DNA of 64,000 nucleotides from Hirudinaria manillensis. Lineage: Eukaryota; Annelida; Clitellata; Hirudinida; Hirudinidae. The stretch is taken from positions 11,443,501 through 11,507,500 of the forward strand of contig CM067528.1 of NCBI GenBank assembly GCA_034509925.1, given 5' to 3'. The notes beneath the pieces were generated by a model. That model searched no databases. It was not told the origin of the DNA and was given only the letters and a program-made list of their open reading frames with translations. A program made the translations under genes and the position numbers. This document shows, piece after piece, positions 25,488 to 37,477 of the stretch (position 1 is the first letter of the stretch; each line of letters opens with the position of its first letter).

Positions 25488-27047
25488 TCAGTGCTTCTTT
25501 TTGAGCTCTTGAAATCTTTTTGACAAATCGTCAAAGTTTACTTGATCGCCATGAGTGGCTTCACTTCTTCCTCGGACGGAATCGTTCGGCACAGGTGGAA
25601 GGCATGGAAAGTCATCTACCATAGCGTTTGGGGCGAGTGCTGGGTATGGCGGAACAGCTTGAAAGGGTTGCTAAAGTAACAAAGAAGACGGCTCTATTGA
25701 GAAGCCAAACAAAATTAATAATCAAAGTTGTGAATCTGTGATAAAATACAAATGAAGAAATTCTCATCAACTTCAATGCAAACTCACATAATTAAATAAG
25801 CAATACTATGTTATAAGGAAAACAAAATTTCTCTGTTTAAACCTGCACTGGAGGATAGGATGTGTACTGAGGAGGCACTGAATTGGGACCAATTGTGAAT
25901 CCAAAATCTTGTGGAGGTCTGATCTCACTGCCCATATTGAACGGTGTAAAGTTCATGAGGTCATCACTGGGTTTCACCTTGGCAGCGGGCATTCCTCCTC
26001 CTCCTCCGCCATTTCCTATATTATTACCAAACTCGTCGTCGTCCTTGCCGAAGATTAAGTTCGAACATTCGGTTTCCACGGGAGATACGTAGGGAATGTT
26101 GAATGATCTGAATGTTAGCAGAATGGTCAACAATTTATACATGACATACTGTACATGAGGATAATGTGGCACACCACAAATAGCAGAAAAATTAATATTT
26201 CATTTATTTAGTTATTATTATTGTTATTAAGACTAATATTAATACAAATCACTTGACATGTTTTGTAAATAGTGAAAAATCAATGACCGAATTGAATTAA
26301 ATAAATACATTGAAATGTCAACAACATTGAAAAGGAAACAAACTTTGCTATCTCCTCCATATACTTTTCCACGAGAACTCTAGGCGGAGCATGGATCCCC
26401 AATTTGTGGATGAGTTTTTCATTGACGTTATGAAGATTATTTGCCTTGCAGTTCATTACAAACTCTTTACCATATTTCAAAGCTAACTGTTCAGTGATTA
26501 CTACAAGTTCTTGCACGTCCCCTTGAATCCGAGGTGTGGCCCATATTATACTAGCAATCGGCTCCTCTAGACCATCTTCCAATATTCTTGGCAAGAAATC
26601 AAATAAATCATTGATATCAATCATTTAATTCATACTGGAGTCAATTAAATATATAAAATAAATATGAGAAAGTAAATGAAACTTGGATTATTTTAACAAG
26701 TGTTAGACTTTCTTAGATTAGGTTAGTCACAACTAGCCTTTGAAAAGAGGAAAGTAAAATATCAATTACAGAACTCACTTGGATGTTTGCAAGACTCCCA
26801 TTCGAGCTAATAAGAGATCACAATACATTTCAACAATCTCTAAACCTTCTACCATGTAATCTTCTCTTATTATATGCTCCACTCTTATCCTGGCTCTATC
26901 TTCCTTTCCATTTTTAATGTAATCCGCGATTTCTTTCCTCGATTTCACAGCCATTTCAGATTTCTTTTTTTCTAGTAATTTCAACCTGCTTATGGCAAGT
27001 CTCAGGTTGGTAATCAATTTCTGGTATTTGGGACCACTGGAAAACAT
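25488..27047 (-). CDS. IST1: IST1 homolog, ESCRT-III associated factor
   Basis: ESCRT-III-like protein that acts with VPS4 in membrane scission, endosomal sorting and cytokinesis. Four exons: 27047-26777, 26586-26344, 26107-25844 and 25670-25488; phases agree at each join. Exon 1 starts MFSSGPKYQKLITNLRLAIS and carries the basic helical N-terminus with EHIIREDYMVEGLEIVEMYC. Exon 2 completes the IST1 domain (SIIWATPRIQ, HAPPRVLVEKYMEEIAK). Exon 3 is a low-complexity linker with a run of six glycines and PPQ/PP motifs. Exon 4 ends FDDLSKRFQELKKKH, the MIT-interacting motif that binds VPS4-type MIT domains. The length is somewhat short for the family because of the compact linker. The end faces the V-ATPase gene tail-to-tail; SUFU lies just upstream on the same strand. 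Confidence 0.95.
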
Positions 27048-27049
27048 CG

Positions 27050-28000
27050 CAGTTCGTTTTTGCTCTTGAAACTATTACGTGAAAATATCCAAAATATTAC
27101 GCGTGACTAAAGAACTTTTGAAAATTACTCATCAAACATTTGGCGATTCCGCCTTAGTCAAAACAAAAGCCCAAAGCCTATTATGATCATGTTATCAGAA
27201 TAATTTAATAAAAATTTAAAACAAGTCTACGCTTGTAGATAGATTTGATTAATACCAATTCTTGCGATTTTTAAATTAATGTCTATATATAATTTAACAT
27301 CTACGTTAAAACTAGACACTTGGAAGAGGTATCGGGATGAATTAGAAGGATCGCATACTGTCGTACAAAATATTATAGAAATTAGAGGAGTTAGTATTTA
27401 GATATTCAGAGACGCCGTCCGGACGAGGAAGGGGAAAAATTCTGGAAAAATCTCAAGACACTGTCGGCGGATATAGCATTACCCAAGATACTTAATATTA
27501 CCTTAGTGCTATGGATTAAGTAAAGAAACAGTTATTTTACTCAGGAAGCATCCCCCAACAACCAGCAAGCACACAACTAAGCAGCTTCACCAACCCCAAC
27601 TCACAAACTGAACCACAAAAATGTCATGTGGCCCTCAGCCTATCTACACGAATCTTAGACGTTCTATCACAGAACCCAAGTAATGTGGGGTGTGTCACCC
27701 ATTCCGAATGACGTATTGCCAACACGTTTGCCAGACTAGTCAGTTGATATTATGCTGGTGTACAATTTCAGAACCCATGTGACCAAACCTCTGCAATCAT
27801 GGCTTAGAGACTTGGAAAATCCAAGATGAGACCAAGGCAAACCTGTTTCATAGTAACGCGTGGCATCTTTAATGGCATGATATTCAAGATATTTTTAGGT
27901 AAAACATTCCCTATGAATTCCCCAACAATCCTTTCAAATGTTCCTGCAAGGCACAAATAACAAAAGTAAAGCACTAAATTCCTCAACAAAGAATTATCTG
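27050..28000. other. Spacer between SUFU and IST1
   Basis: Probably contains the SUFU 3' UTR (minus strand) and the IST1 promoter. No other gene was seen. The minus-strand frame at 28043-27804 starts inside the last SUFU exon in a different frame and is not real. Confidence 0.5.
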
Positions 28001-31000
28001 CTATACGTCCACAACATTTATGCTGAGACCCCTTGATGGCCATGATGCAAAGTATGGCAGGTCAATCTGAAATGGACAATAAATGCAATTAAAACCTTCT
28101 AACCATTAAAAAATATGACTCATCAAGTCTTGAGATTAAAATCTAATAATAGTTGGCACGAGTAACATCACGAGGAGCAAGGACCACTTAAATGCAGAAG
28201 GCAGCTTACCTTTCTCAGCCTATTGAGATCAGAGCATTTGTCCAAAACATCTTCCATGAAATTATCATCCAACAAAACCTGATATGGGGAATTTTGTTGT
28301 TTGAAATTTTCTTAAAATCTATTTATCTTGTGAAACCTACCTGCAACCAGTTTCTCTTAGAAGCAAATGGTTCATCTTTTGAAACAAAAGCTCCCTCCAC
28401 ACTTTCTGCTACCAGGGTTACAATAGAGTCATTCATGACATTTTTGAAGGTAAAATGGCGACCGTGCTTAAGACGACCCCTGATAACAAGTTACGAAATC
28501 AAACAATATCACTACGAAGTTTATATCTATCTGCAATTGTGATGAGACTGATACATGTATAAATAAATAAATACTTGTAATGTCCTTTAATATCATATAA
28601 TCCTCACCTGATTGCCAAATGAAGCAGTTTTGCTGAGCTCAGATCCAATGTAATAAGGACTGAATCATGGGGCTTTGGACTGTGGATTGTGGCTTCATTG
28701 CCATCACATGGTGCATCCTTGCTGTGGAATATGATTATTCAACTTAGTTTCTCTCAAAATAGGTGGAGATTACCCTGGTCAATGGGACTTTTTTTTTAAT
28801 TTGTTCCTTTTTGATGCTAGAATTAGCATTATTATCTCTATTAAAAGTAATGTTATTACCTCTAAACCACCTATAAATTTTTTTTCCCTGTCATTGTTTT
28901 GATATCCATTTTGATGCTCTTCCATAAGAAATGTATTTGAAATGATCAGGAGGAGGCAGCAAAAAGAAATGAAATGATCATCCCTGACTTATAAAATGGT
29001 TCTAAATCCATTTTTACTAAATCCAAATTTTCAAGTCCAAATAGAACGAATCCTTACAATTATAGGAAAGGTGTCAGGTAATATAAATAAAATAAAATTG
29101 ATGTTTAAAATAAGAATAGGTGCCAACCAGAAGGCATTCAGAAGATTAAACAACATGTTAATTATTTAAGTCCCATTTCCATTTTTTATATTTGGCAAAT
29201 CCAGGAATAAGAAAGGTCACAAGCATTTTTGTTGAAACGAGAAAGAAACTGCAAGCAGCAGAGATTTAGGGATGCTAATGACAAACATGAAGTTAAATTT
29301 TGATGAATCAGTAGCAACAAAGTTCATCTTTATGAATATTACTCACCTAGTATTTTGTGGCAATTCCATTGAAAATACTGAAACATAAACATTAACTGTT
29401 GAATTTTAAATAGCCATAAATTAGCCTTTAAATGTACTTAAAATGGTCCTAGTTTTCATCAATAATGACATGATAACCTGATGAGTAAGTCTGCAAATGA
29501 TTTTTTGAATCCTTCCAGCAGCATCTTCCAGATACTCCACTCAAATTTGATCCATCATTAAGAATACCTTCATCTAATGTCGCCTTTTAATCAGAAAAAT
29601 TCTTGTTAATAAATGCCAGTTGAATAATAATTAATTAATCAAACTCTGAGGGATGGATCGATGCTAAAGATTGATTCTCGCCTGCTCATGTTTGTAATCA
29701 ACCAGAGACCTCCTGCCCTTGGAACAAACATAAATTCCATTTTCTTGAAATCATAGAAATGGCAAAAAGGAATGCAATAAGCATGGAAGACTTATTAATA
29801 CTTGCAAACTAATACTTCTCACATATTTCTCACAAATAGTTGAAATATAATCCAATAAGGAGACAAAGTTTCAACCAACTGTGGAAGTGTTTTCATGAGG
29901 TCTGCAATTCCAACTCCATTCCACCATTGGACAGCTGTCAATTCTTCCTCAAGCACCCCAACAACCTACAAATTGATGTTTTACTAAAGATGCATTACGA
30001 ATATTTACAACATGCATTTACATTCTAAAAGTCACTTTGAAAGAAATTAAATTCAATTAAAAAAGATATTAAAATGTCATTTCATCTTGAGTCATTCAGA
30101 CATAACTAGCAGCAGTATTAACCAAAAAATAATCAAAGTCCTCTCTTCCATGACATTAAGCATCTGCAACGTAATTCAAAATAGCAATACTTGAAAACCT
30201 GAAAGAAATTGACCGATCCAAATTCGGTTGTCATTGGTTCCAACTGAGGATCAGCACAGATGATCATGCTTTGAACCAAAGATGTCAAAGTGCCATCCAA
30301 GGAAGATTTCCATGGAATGTGATCTCCAATGCAGAAAGTATTCCCTGCATGATTAGTTGTTACCCTATATTTGATTAAGACTTTAATTCAAACATAATAA
30401 ATGTTAATCTTCATTAAAACAGATGATTTCAACACCTTAGAATTTAAGAAACAAACTAGTTTATTGAGATTTTCAAAAATCTTTGTAATTTTTAAGAACA
30501 CATCCGAAAATTTGGCCAAAATGTGCTTGTTTTCATGAAAAACATTGATAATCAATCAAAGTATGCCCAAGAATTTTGAGTGATGAATTTGAGGACATAA
30601 AATCCCCAAACAATATTAACAACCTGAACTGAAAATGTATCTTGCTAAAGATTGGAGAAGTGAAGCAGGCCAGAGAGGTGGCTCTGACACATTTATGTGA
30701 TCTGCTTTTAATCTAAATGTGAGCTCAAAACCATGACCACTTGGCTGATCAGGACCTGAGATTCTAAAATTAAAAACCCAATCATTAGATATAAATCATG
30801 TAAAGTCAGTTTGGAATTATGTATCACAAGAGTTATTGCCATAAATTCTTTTAGAAATATTTGAATGAAACACTTTGACTCACTTGTGAACTCGGCCATC
30901 ACCATGAAGGTCTGAGAGTCCAAAACTGATGTAGTGCCAATGGGGAGGTATATTTTTCTTCGGATCTCCATTATTTAAATACATGCTTATGTAATCTAGT

Positions 31001-31260
31001 GGATCAGGGCCACCAAACCTTCAAATTATCAATGCAAAATCAAAGCCAACTGCCTTTTTCTTTAGTAAAATACAGACAATTCTTGTAAAATGTCTATTTG
31101 TAGTTTAGTAAATCCGCTAAATACAACGCGTCAATAACACAAACCAGTATTTTACAATGGCAGTTACTTGGAGAGGATTCGGCTGGTCGGGATAAATTTT
31201 CCGACATGCAGAGTACATGGCCTTAAGACCTGCCGGTGCTAAAGACGTACAGTGAGCCAT
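28001..31260 (-). CDS. SUFU: Suppressor of fused homolog
   Basis: Cytoplasmic and nuclear inhibitor of Gli/Ci transcription factors in Hedgehog signalling. Twelve exons: 31260-31145, 31018-30884, 30763-30630, about 30365-30199, 29965 to about 29872, 29717-29645, 29583 to about 29479, about 29378-29346, 28722-28611, 28481-28342, 28279-28212 and 28067-28001. The start is short (MAHCTSLAPAGLKAMYSACR), followed by IYPDQPNPLQVTAIVKYW, GGPDPLDYISMY and HWHYISFGLSDLHGDGRVH, all SUFU hallmarks. Then come NTFCIGDHIPW, GGLWLIT, SIDPSLRATLDEGILNDGSNLSG, and the C-terminal domain (LKHGRHFTF, SVEGAFVSKDEPFA, LLDDNFMEDVLD). It ends LSINVVDV. The linker between the N and C domains is only about 35 residues, much shorter than in vertebrates. 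The poly(A) site is not located. Confidence 0.95.
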
Positions 31261-31700
31261 TTGAACCAATAACACAAAAAAAAGCAAGCTTTCGTAGCAA
31301 GTCTTTTGTCAAATTTCCTGGACTACCCGACTCCTCTTCGCTCCTGACGGAAGAAGTTAACCTGAAGTGCTTTGTCTAGAGATAGCGATGTTGTTTAGCT
31401 ATTGCCCCAGGATTTAAATCTCAGTGAGAACATTAATTACAACAACACCATACTTAGCACGCAGTCAGAATGCACTTTTTCCCCTCGCTTCACCAGTAAC
31501 AACAGCAACAACCCTAGATTTCTAAGAGCTAAACGAATGTGATTTTGCGCCTATGCCCAACAAATGCCTCAGCGCATGTCAAATCACAAATAATCCTATT
31601 TAGAATTTTAAACCTAGTCTCATAAAACTTATTTTTGGCTTCCAGTCAATTCCCAGGATTCCTCAAATTGACAAGTTTACAGAAGACCACAAATGAAGGT

Positions 31701-31706
31701 TTTATT
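31701..31706 (-). terminator. Polyadenylation signal of the LRP-type receptor gene
   Basis: AATAAA on the minus strand about 335 bases past the stop at 32038. It implies a 3' UTR of that size. Confidence 0.45.
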
Positions 31707-32037
31707 TAAGACCACTACTTAACTAATACAAAACGTTTCCGAATCAAAAGATTAGCAACAAAGAAGAAAAACCATTGCTAAAACCTATGAAAATGATCAC
31801 ACAGTATCTGAGACAAAAATATCAAAACAAAAGAATCAGTCTAGCACAGTTAAAAAGGCATCAAATTTGCAGTTTAAAACTTAATTCAGGTTAAAAACAA
31901 AAAAACAACATTATCAACAACCTCTAAAAATGTCATGCCTTTGCGTATCTGATATTTTACAGATTAACACAACTAAGCAATATACTCAAGATTAGGATAA
32001 CAAGAATCGGACAAAAACTCATGGATTTACGTAAAAG

Positions 32038-35000
32038 TTAACAATCCTTTTCACCATTTTCACTTTCACTGCCAGCCCCAACATTGTAATCGCCCTCATA
32101 TATTCCTTCGGCAGTGAAAGCCCCTTGACAACTTGTCAGAAGACCAAATTCAGGCATTCCCTGGGGTGAAATGCCTGGCAGAAGCTGATCATCACTTGAA
32201 ATTCTTGAAAAACTACTGGGATTACTTGAATCACGATCAACTTCCCATCGTATTTGATTGGCATCGACTTCCAGAGTTTGTCCCTCCACATTCAGCAAAT
32301 CACTTTGGTTTGACCATCTTGAAATTTCTCCAGTAGAAACATTTCCACTATTAAGATTTGGTGCACTGGCCAAGATTAATCTCTGAATATCCTGCTCAAA
32401 ATTGTATATCGTTGAGAATTCCTCTTGTCCTTCTATGAGCTCTGTCAAGGACGACGAATTTGACCTGCCATTCCAACGCAAGAACATCGATTTCAAACTT
32501 TGCAGTGGAGTTTTGAAGAATGAAAACTTTTTAGCCAAGTTTTGATTCTCATTCTGATCTTCAGGTGTCGGATCAGATGTTTGTTCCACGCCACGGATCG
32601 AAGGAAAAAGTGAGGAATAAGAGGGTGGAACGCGACCGGAATCGTTTTCGGATCCTTCGGAATCCCCGCTGCAGTCTCGACTCGTCAGGACGGTGCTGCT
32701 GGTTTCACCGACAGCTTCTTCGAAGGTAGGCGGTTCGTCGTCGTAAACTCTGTTGCGGCAAATCCTGTGCACGTGTCCTTCGACCGATCTCGGGTTAACT
32801 TTATTCGACTTCTTGAGCGTTTTTCTTCCAGGACCATTTCCGGGAATGTCTCGGCAGCTAGACGGAAGGTTGTCCTGCAGAATGAGAAGCGAATCGTCTT
32901 CCGAAGCTGCCCCTTCGGGCTGACAGTCGCTCAGGTTAAGTAATTCGTCGTCGCTTTGCTCTCCTGAAATTGAATTAACCACGTCAATCTTAGGCAAAGT
33001 TATTATTTATGACCATTTATTCATTCATTCGCTTGGCATGCTTTATCAGAATTATGATGATGAATCAACAAACTTAGCCTAATTTAATAATTAATTATAG
33101 TTAAATGAATAATTAATCATCCTTGATTTAATAATTTAATCCTAAAATAATCATTCTGATGAAATTTGCCAAAAAAAACAAACCAGATGTTTCCAGTGCT
33201 CTCTGAGCCCTCTCTTCTGCCATAACCTCCTCGAACGGTCTCGACGTTGCCATGGCGATGAGGTAGGGAGGCGGTGCCGAGAGGCGGGCATAAATCTCGT
33301 TCTGGACCTCCGTGATCGGGCTCACGTGCTGGCCATGGTGACACGTCAACCGCGATTGGCTGTCGGGCCCCCAATCTCTAAAGAAAAAGTCCCACCATTC
33401 CCTCTCGCCGGTTCTCAAGGGTCCCGTCAAAGCGTCGTCGCCTGAAATCGCGAAAGTTCACCCGAATGAATCGACTTCGATGCCGCCGAGGGCCGCCGAT
33501 CCTCACCTCCCAACATGGCCGCCCTTTCTCTCGACCTTTTCTTCCTCAGCATGTACAACTTGCATGAAAACCATATGATGATGAACGAGAGGATGACACA
33601 CGACAACGATCCAGTCACTGCTATCATGGTCACTTGGCCTTTAGTTGTAAAATTTCCTATGAAAATTATTTATTAGCAAATAATTTATCACTATTAAAAT
33701 CCCTATTATATTATTTATTATCATTCATTATTATTATATTCTTAAAATATCAAAAATTTCTCTGAAATGTTCTAATCAATGTCAAGTGCACATCATCATT
33801 TTCCCTGAGGCCGTATGATTATTTTCTACAAAACCCATTAAAAAGACTCAGACTGAAATCGATGAAGTGTACGGCATCAGAACAACCTGTACCGAGATAC
33901 TATTATTATTATTATTATTTTATTTATATATTATTATTATAATTAATATTGTTGTCCATTGTTTTGGCAGTCTCTATAGGCTATAAGATGTCGAGATGTC
34001 AAAACTTTTATACTTATGGAAACAAGGTTGAGATTGACTAGGTTTTCAACAACAAACCTGAGGAGCAGTCGTTTTCATCAGAAGAGTCGTGGCAGTCATG
34101 GATTCCGTCGCAGACCCAGGTGGAACGGATGCACTTTTTATTCTTGCACAGAAAAGCCTCATTTTTTTTATTGCACTGTTTTTCATCTGCGTGGGAATTT
34201 GAATAAAAGGTCATCAAAATCATTCTTCAAGTTTCATTTGATCTGCATTTTGTAAAGTTTGTGTACCTTCGAGACAAAGACAAAACTTGCACGAAGTTTT
34301 GACTGCAAAGTTTGAAGCAGATTTAAGCAATAATTGAGAAGTTTAGAACTGCTCACTGCAATTTCTTTGGTCGTCTCCGTTCAAGCATATGGGTCGACCG
34401 GTGCACCTGTCACTGGAGCGGAAACAGATGACCTCGCTGGTCGTCTTGTTCCGACACCTGTACATGTTGCTGCAGCCGGCTGTGATCAAGAATTGGATGG
34501 ATGGATGGATGGATGGATGGATGGATGGATGGATGGATAGGCAGTTGAAAAGTAAAGAGAATTTTGGATAGGTGAACAAGTGAGTTTGCAGAAGGAAGAT
34601 TCAGTAGATGGCTAAGAATAAACTTATCTATGGTAAAATGGATGAAATTGAATGAATGAAATGAACAAATCAATGAATGAATGCACACATAGGTGAGGTA
34701 GGAAGTGAATGAATTGATGAATACTTTCATTTTGCCAGAAAACTCATAAAGAATCTATGTAATCTCCTCTATGCCAATTCAATTGAGATTAATTTTAATC
34801 GAAATTCAATTAATCTACAGATCGGTCAATTATTCTTCCTCTGCTTAAGGTGGAAGGACTTACTGCAGTTGAGTTCATCTGACCCATACTCCATGCAATC
34901 CCAAACCCCATCACACCTTCTCAAATTGTCAAAGCAATCATCCTCGTCCAAACACCTGTTGTAACCAGAAGGACACAATCCTGTAGCAAAAAGAAATTAG

Positions 35001-36488
35001 AGAGTCCAATTAGATCCTCAACCAATCAATTATTTTGTTATGTTACGTTATATTAATTATTTCATTTTTAAGTTACATGGTTTTACAGAAAGTATTGTTA
35101 AAACAAAAAGAAATTAATTTGCATCCAAATTAAACAACTACGATTACCTTTTGGTCTGTAGGTTGCAGTAAACGGTATCCACGAGTTTATCTTGAGCTTG
35201 AAGACCCTGAGGATGATGGTGCTGCGAGATGAGGTGAACTTCAGAACTTTCGTGCTCTCCCCTGAGTCGGTAAAGTTGTTGCTGCAATGTTTTCCAACAT
35301 TTTTGTTCTAAGTTTATGATTATTATTATGAAGATATGATTATACACATTATATTAATATTAACTTTGAATTAACTGCAAGACTTTAACCTGTTACATTT
35401 TACGATGTTATATTGATTGACCCTCTTTGTATTTGGAATAATTTTTGTTAAGTGGAGTTTCTTGTTGATATTTAAAATAAAAATATTTAAAAAAAAAAAA
35501 TTCAACCGAAAAAACATCGTAAAAATTCTGCAAAATTCTGCCTCGTGTCATTCAAGGTTTCAAAGAAGTTGGAGGGGATTTAAAAGTAAATAAAATGAAT
35601 TTAAAAAAAATAACTTCAACAATTTTAAAAGTGCTTATAACAAGCTACCAATGAGGAAGTCAAGTGTTTTGGGATTCCTTTGTATTGAGAAGTCGTGACC
35701 AATGTATACAAATGAGTAATAGTAACAAAGGACCAGAATCAATTTTTTAAAATATTCAAAATACTAGTAAACCTTTACTGTTGACTCGAAATCTTAATTA
35801 ATATTTGAAATATCTAGATAAATGATGAAAAATAAATAAATTGGGCCAAAATAAGGTGTGCATCATAAAACATTGTTGCCTCTAACAAAGAAAGTACAGA
35901 AATAACTGAAGCATGACCCAAGTAAACTATTACATTTTAATGATTTTCACTTTTCTGATTCAAATATATTAAATCACTTATAATTAAAAATGTAATTTAA
36001 TAAACTCAGATTCAAACAACGAATCTGAACTTATGAGTTCAACAAAGTTCAACATAAAGGCAACACCATCAGGACAAGAACAACAACAATCAAATACAAA
36101 TGACAATTGTTGGAACCTGGAGATGGTCTCCATTGGAGTCAATGGGAAATGATTGTCAAATATCTCAAACAGGATTTCCTTGGTCTTGCTCCTGAAGATT
36201 TTTTCTACTTCAAATCTCAGCTTTAAAACAACATTCTGGTTGGATCCAACTGATATCAGGTAGTTGATGTGACTGCAATCCATCAAGTATGTACTTAAGG
36301 AGTCATGGCTCACTTTTCCTGTGTTTTCCAGTCTGTGGTTGCATTTGGAATCTGTCAAGTGGTAGCTCATTATTGAGCAGATTTCATGAGGAATCACAAC
36401 AGCTGGTTTATCTTGAGGCATGTAGATTTAATGTGAGAAAAACTGTTGATTCTACTAAGTAATAATAATAAGAATAATAAGAGCCTCC

Positions 36489-36525
<37 letters not shown>

Positions 36526-37083
36526 GCTATTAAATACTATGGCATGCAAAATATTACTCTAATCTTAAGGTCCAATTGCAGTCAATTATTTAAGGAAATG
36601 ACTCAAGCAACATCTACATTTTTTCCTTAGGATTTTGTTGCAAATTACGTTAATACCATATTGATTTTTGAAATTCAAAATTGTTAAGAAGGGAGACAAT
36701 TTTATTTTATTCTGACTAAATTCAAAATCTAGTATAATGATAATTGAGATGTTTTAATTTGACAGTGAGCCATTCTTTATCAAAGTGTTTGCCAGTTTAT
36801 ACAAAAATATTAAAAAAATCCTCACCTTTGTTGGAATAATTCAACATTGATGTACTTGGCATGACTGCAAACAAGTGCAAATCATTATTTTCATAAATTA
36901 TTTTTTAATTATGCCAAATAATGCCATACTGTCTTACAAAAAAATTTCCAATGTCATAACAAATACATGCCAATTGAGAAGTAAAGGAAACATTTAATGC
37001 AAACAAAAGTTACAGAACTCTTATTGAAAATATTTATTATACTCACTAAAATTCAGAGCAAGTAAATAGATAATCCTTTCCAT
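32038..37083 (-). CDS. CUB/LDLR-A transmembrane receptor, LRP3/LRP10/LRP12 group
   Basis: Single-pass endocytic-type receptor. Exons: 37083-37047 (signal peptide start [12 protein letters not shown]), 36864-36826, 36411-36117, 35281-35148, 34980-34864, about 34480-34357, 34195-34058, 33649-33509, 33441-33184 and 32966-32038; the joins that were checked agree in phase. Exons 3-4 form one degenerate CUB domain ([11 protein letters not shown] ... [18 protein letters not shown]). Three LDLR class A modules follow, the clearest being [17 protein letters not shown] and [16 protein letters not shown]; the middle one is atypical. A membrane helix ([19 protein letters not shown]) precedes [14 protein letters not shown]. 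The long cytoplasmic tail has proline-tyrosine motifs (APPPY, VPPSY) and an acidic [11 protein letters not shown] stretch like those of LRP3/LRP12. Ligand unknown. The second LDLR-A exon is preceded by a CATC microsatellite. Confidence 0.85.
34495..34539. repeat. (ATGG)n microsatellite beside an LDLR-A exon
   Basis: ATGG tetranucleotides (CCAT on the gene strand) about 15 bases upstream of the acceptor of the receptor's sixth exon. It supplies a pyrimidine-rich tract. Confidence 0.9.
36474..36525. repeat. (AAT)n microsatellite
   Basis: AAT triplets inside the intron between the second and third exons of the LRP-type receptor. Confidence 0.8.
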
Positions 37084-37385
37084 AATTATAAAAGCCTAGC
37101 AAGACGAGTGTTCAACGCTCAATTAAATGTTACTTTACCAGAAATAATCGGTCAAAGGTAAATCAAACGCATACTTTCGTCTAATTTAAATATAACAAGT
37201 TATAATTTTTCAAAAAATATCTAACAATTATCATCAATAAAAACATAAATCCCAACGGCAGTCCAAAATTATCTTAGCCGGTTGACAAACCCCATTGTGT
37301 AAATAGAGTAGGCTTTTCTTTGACAGGCTGATACTTCGACTCTTAATATGAGCATAACAAAAAAATAACGTCGCCATATTTACGA

Positions 37386-37391
37386 TTTATT
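37386..37391 (-). terminator. Polyadenylation signal of the HECT-like gene
   Basis: AATAAA on the minus strand about 90 bases after the stop at 37478. Confidence 0.45.
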
Positions 37392-37477
37392 TAATGTAAT
37401 TGATAATAATAATTTGAGGAAACAAACATTTAAACATTTATCTAAGCGAATTGAAGTATTTTGCCAAATCCTTTGTG

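Noticed and set aside
28192..28542. 116-residue plus-strand frame
   Set aside because: Antisense to two SUFU exons that are supported by family motifs.
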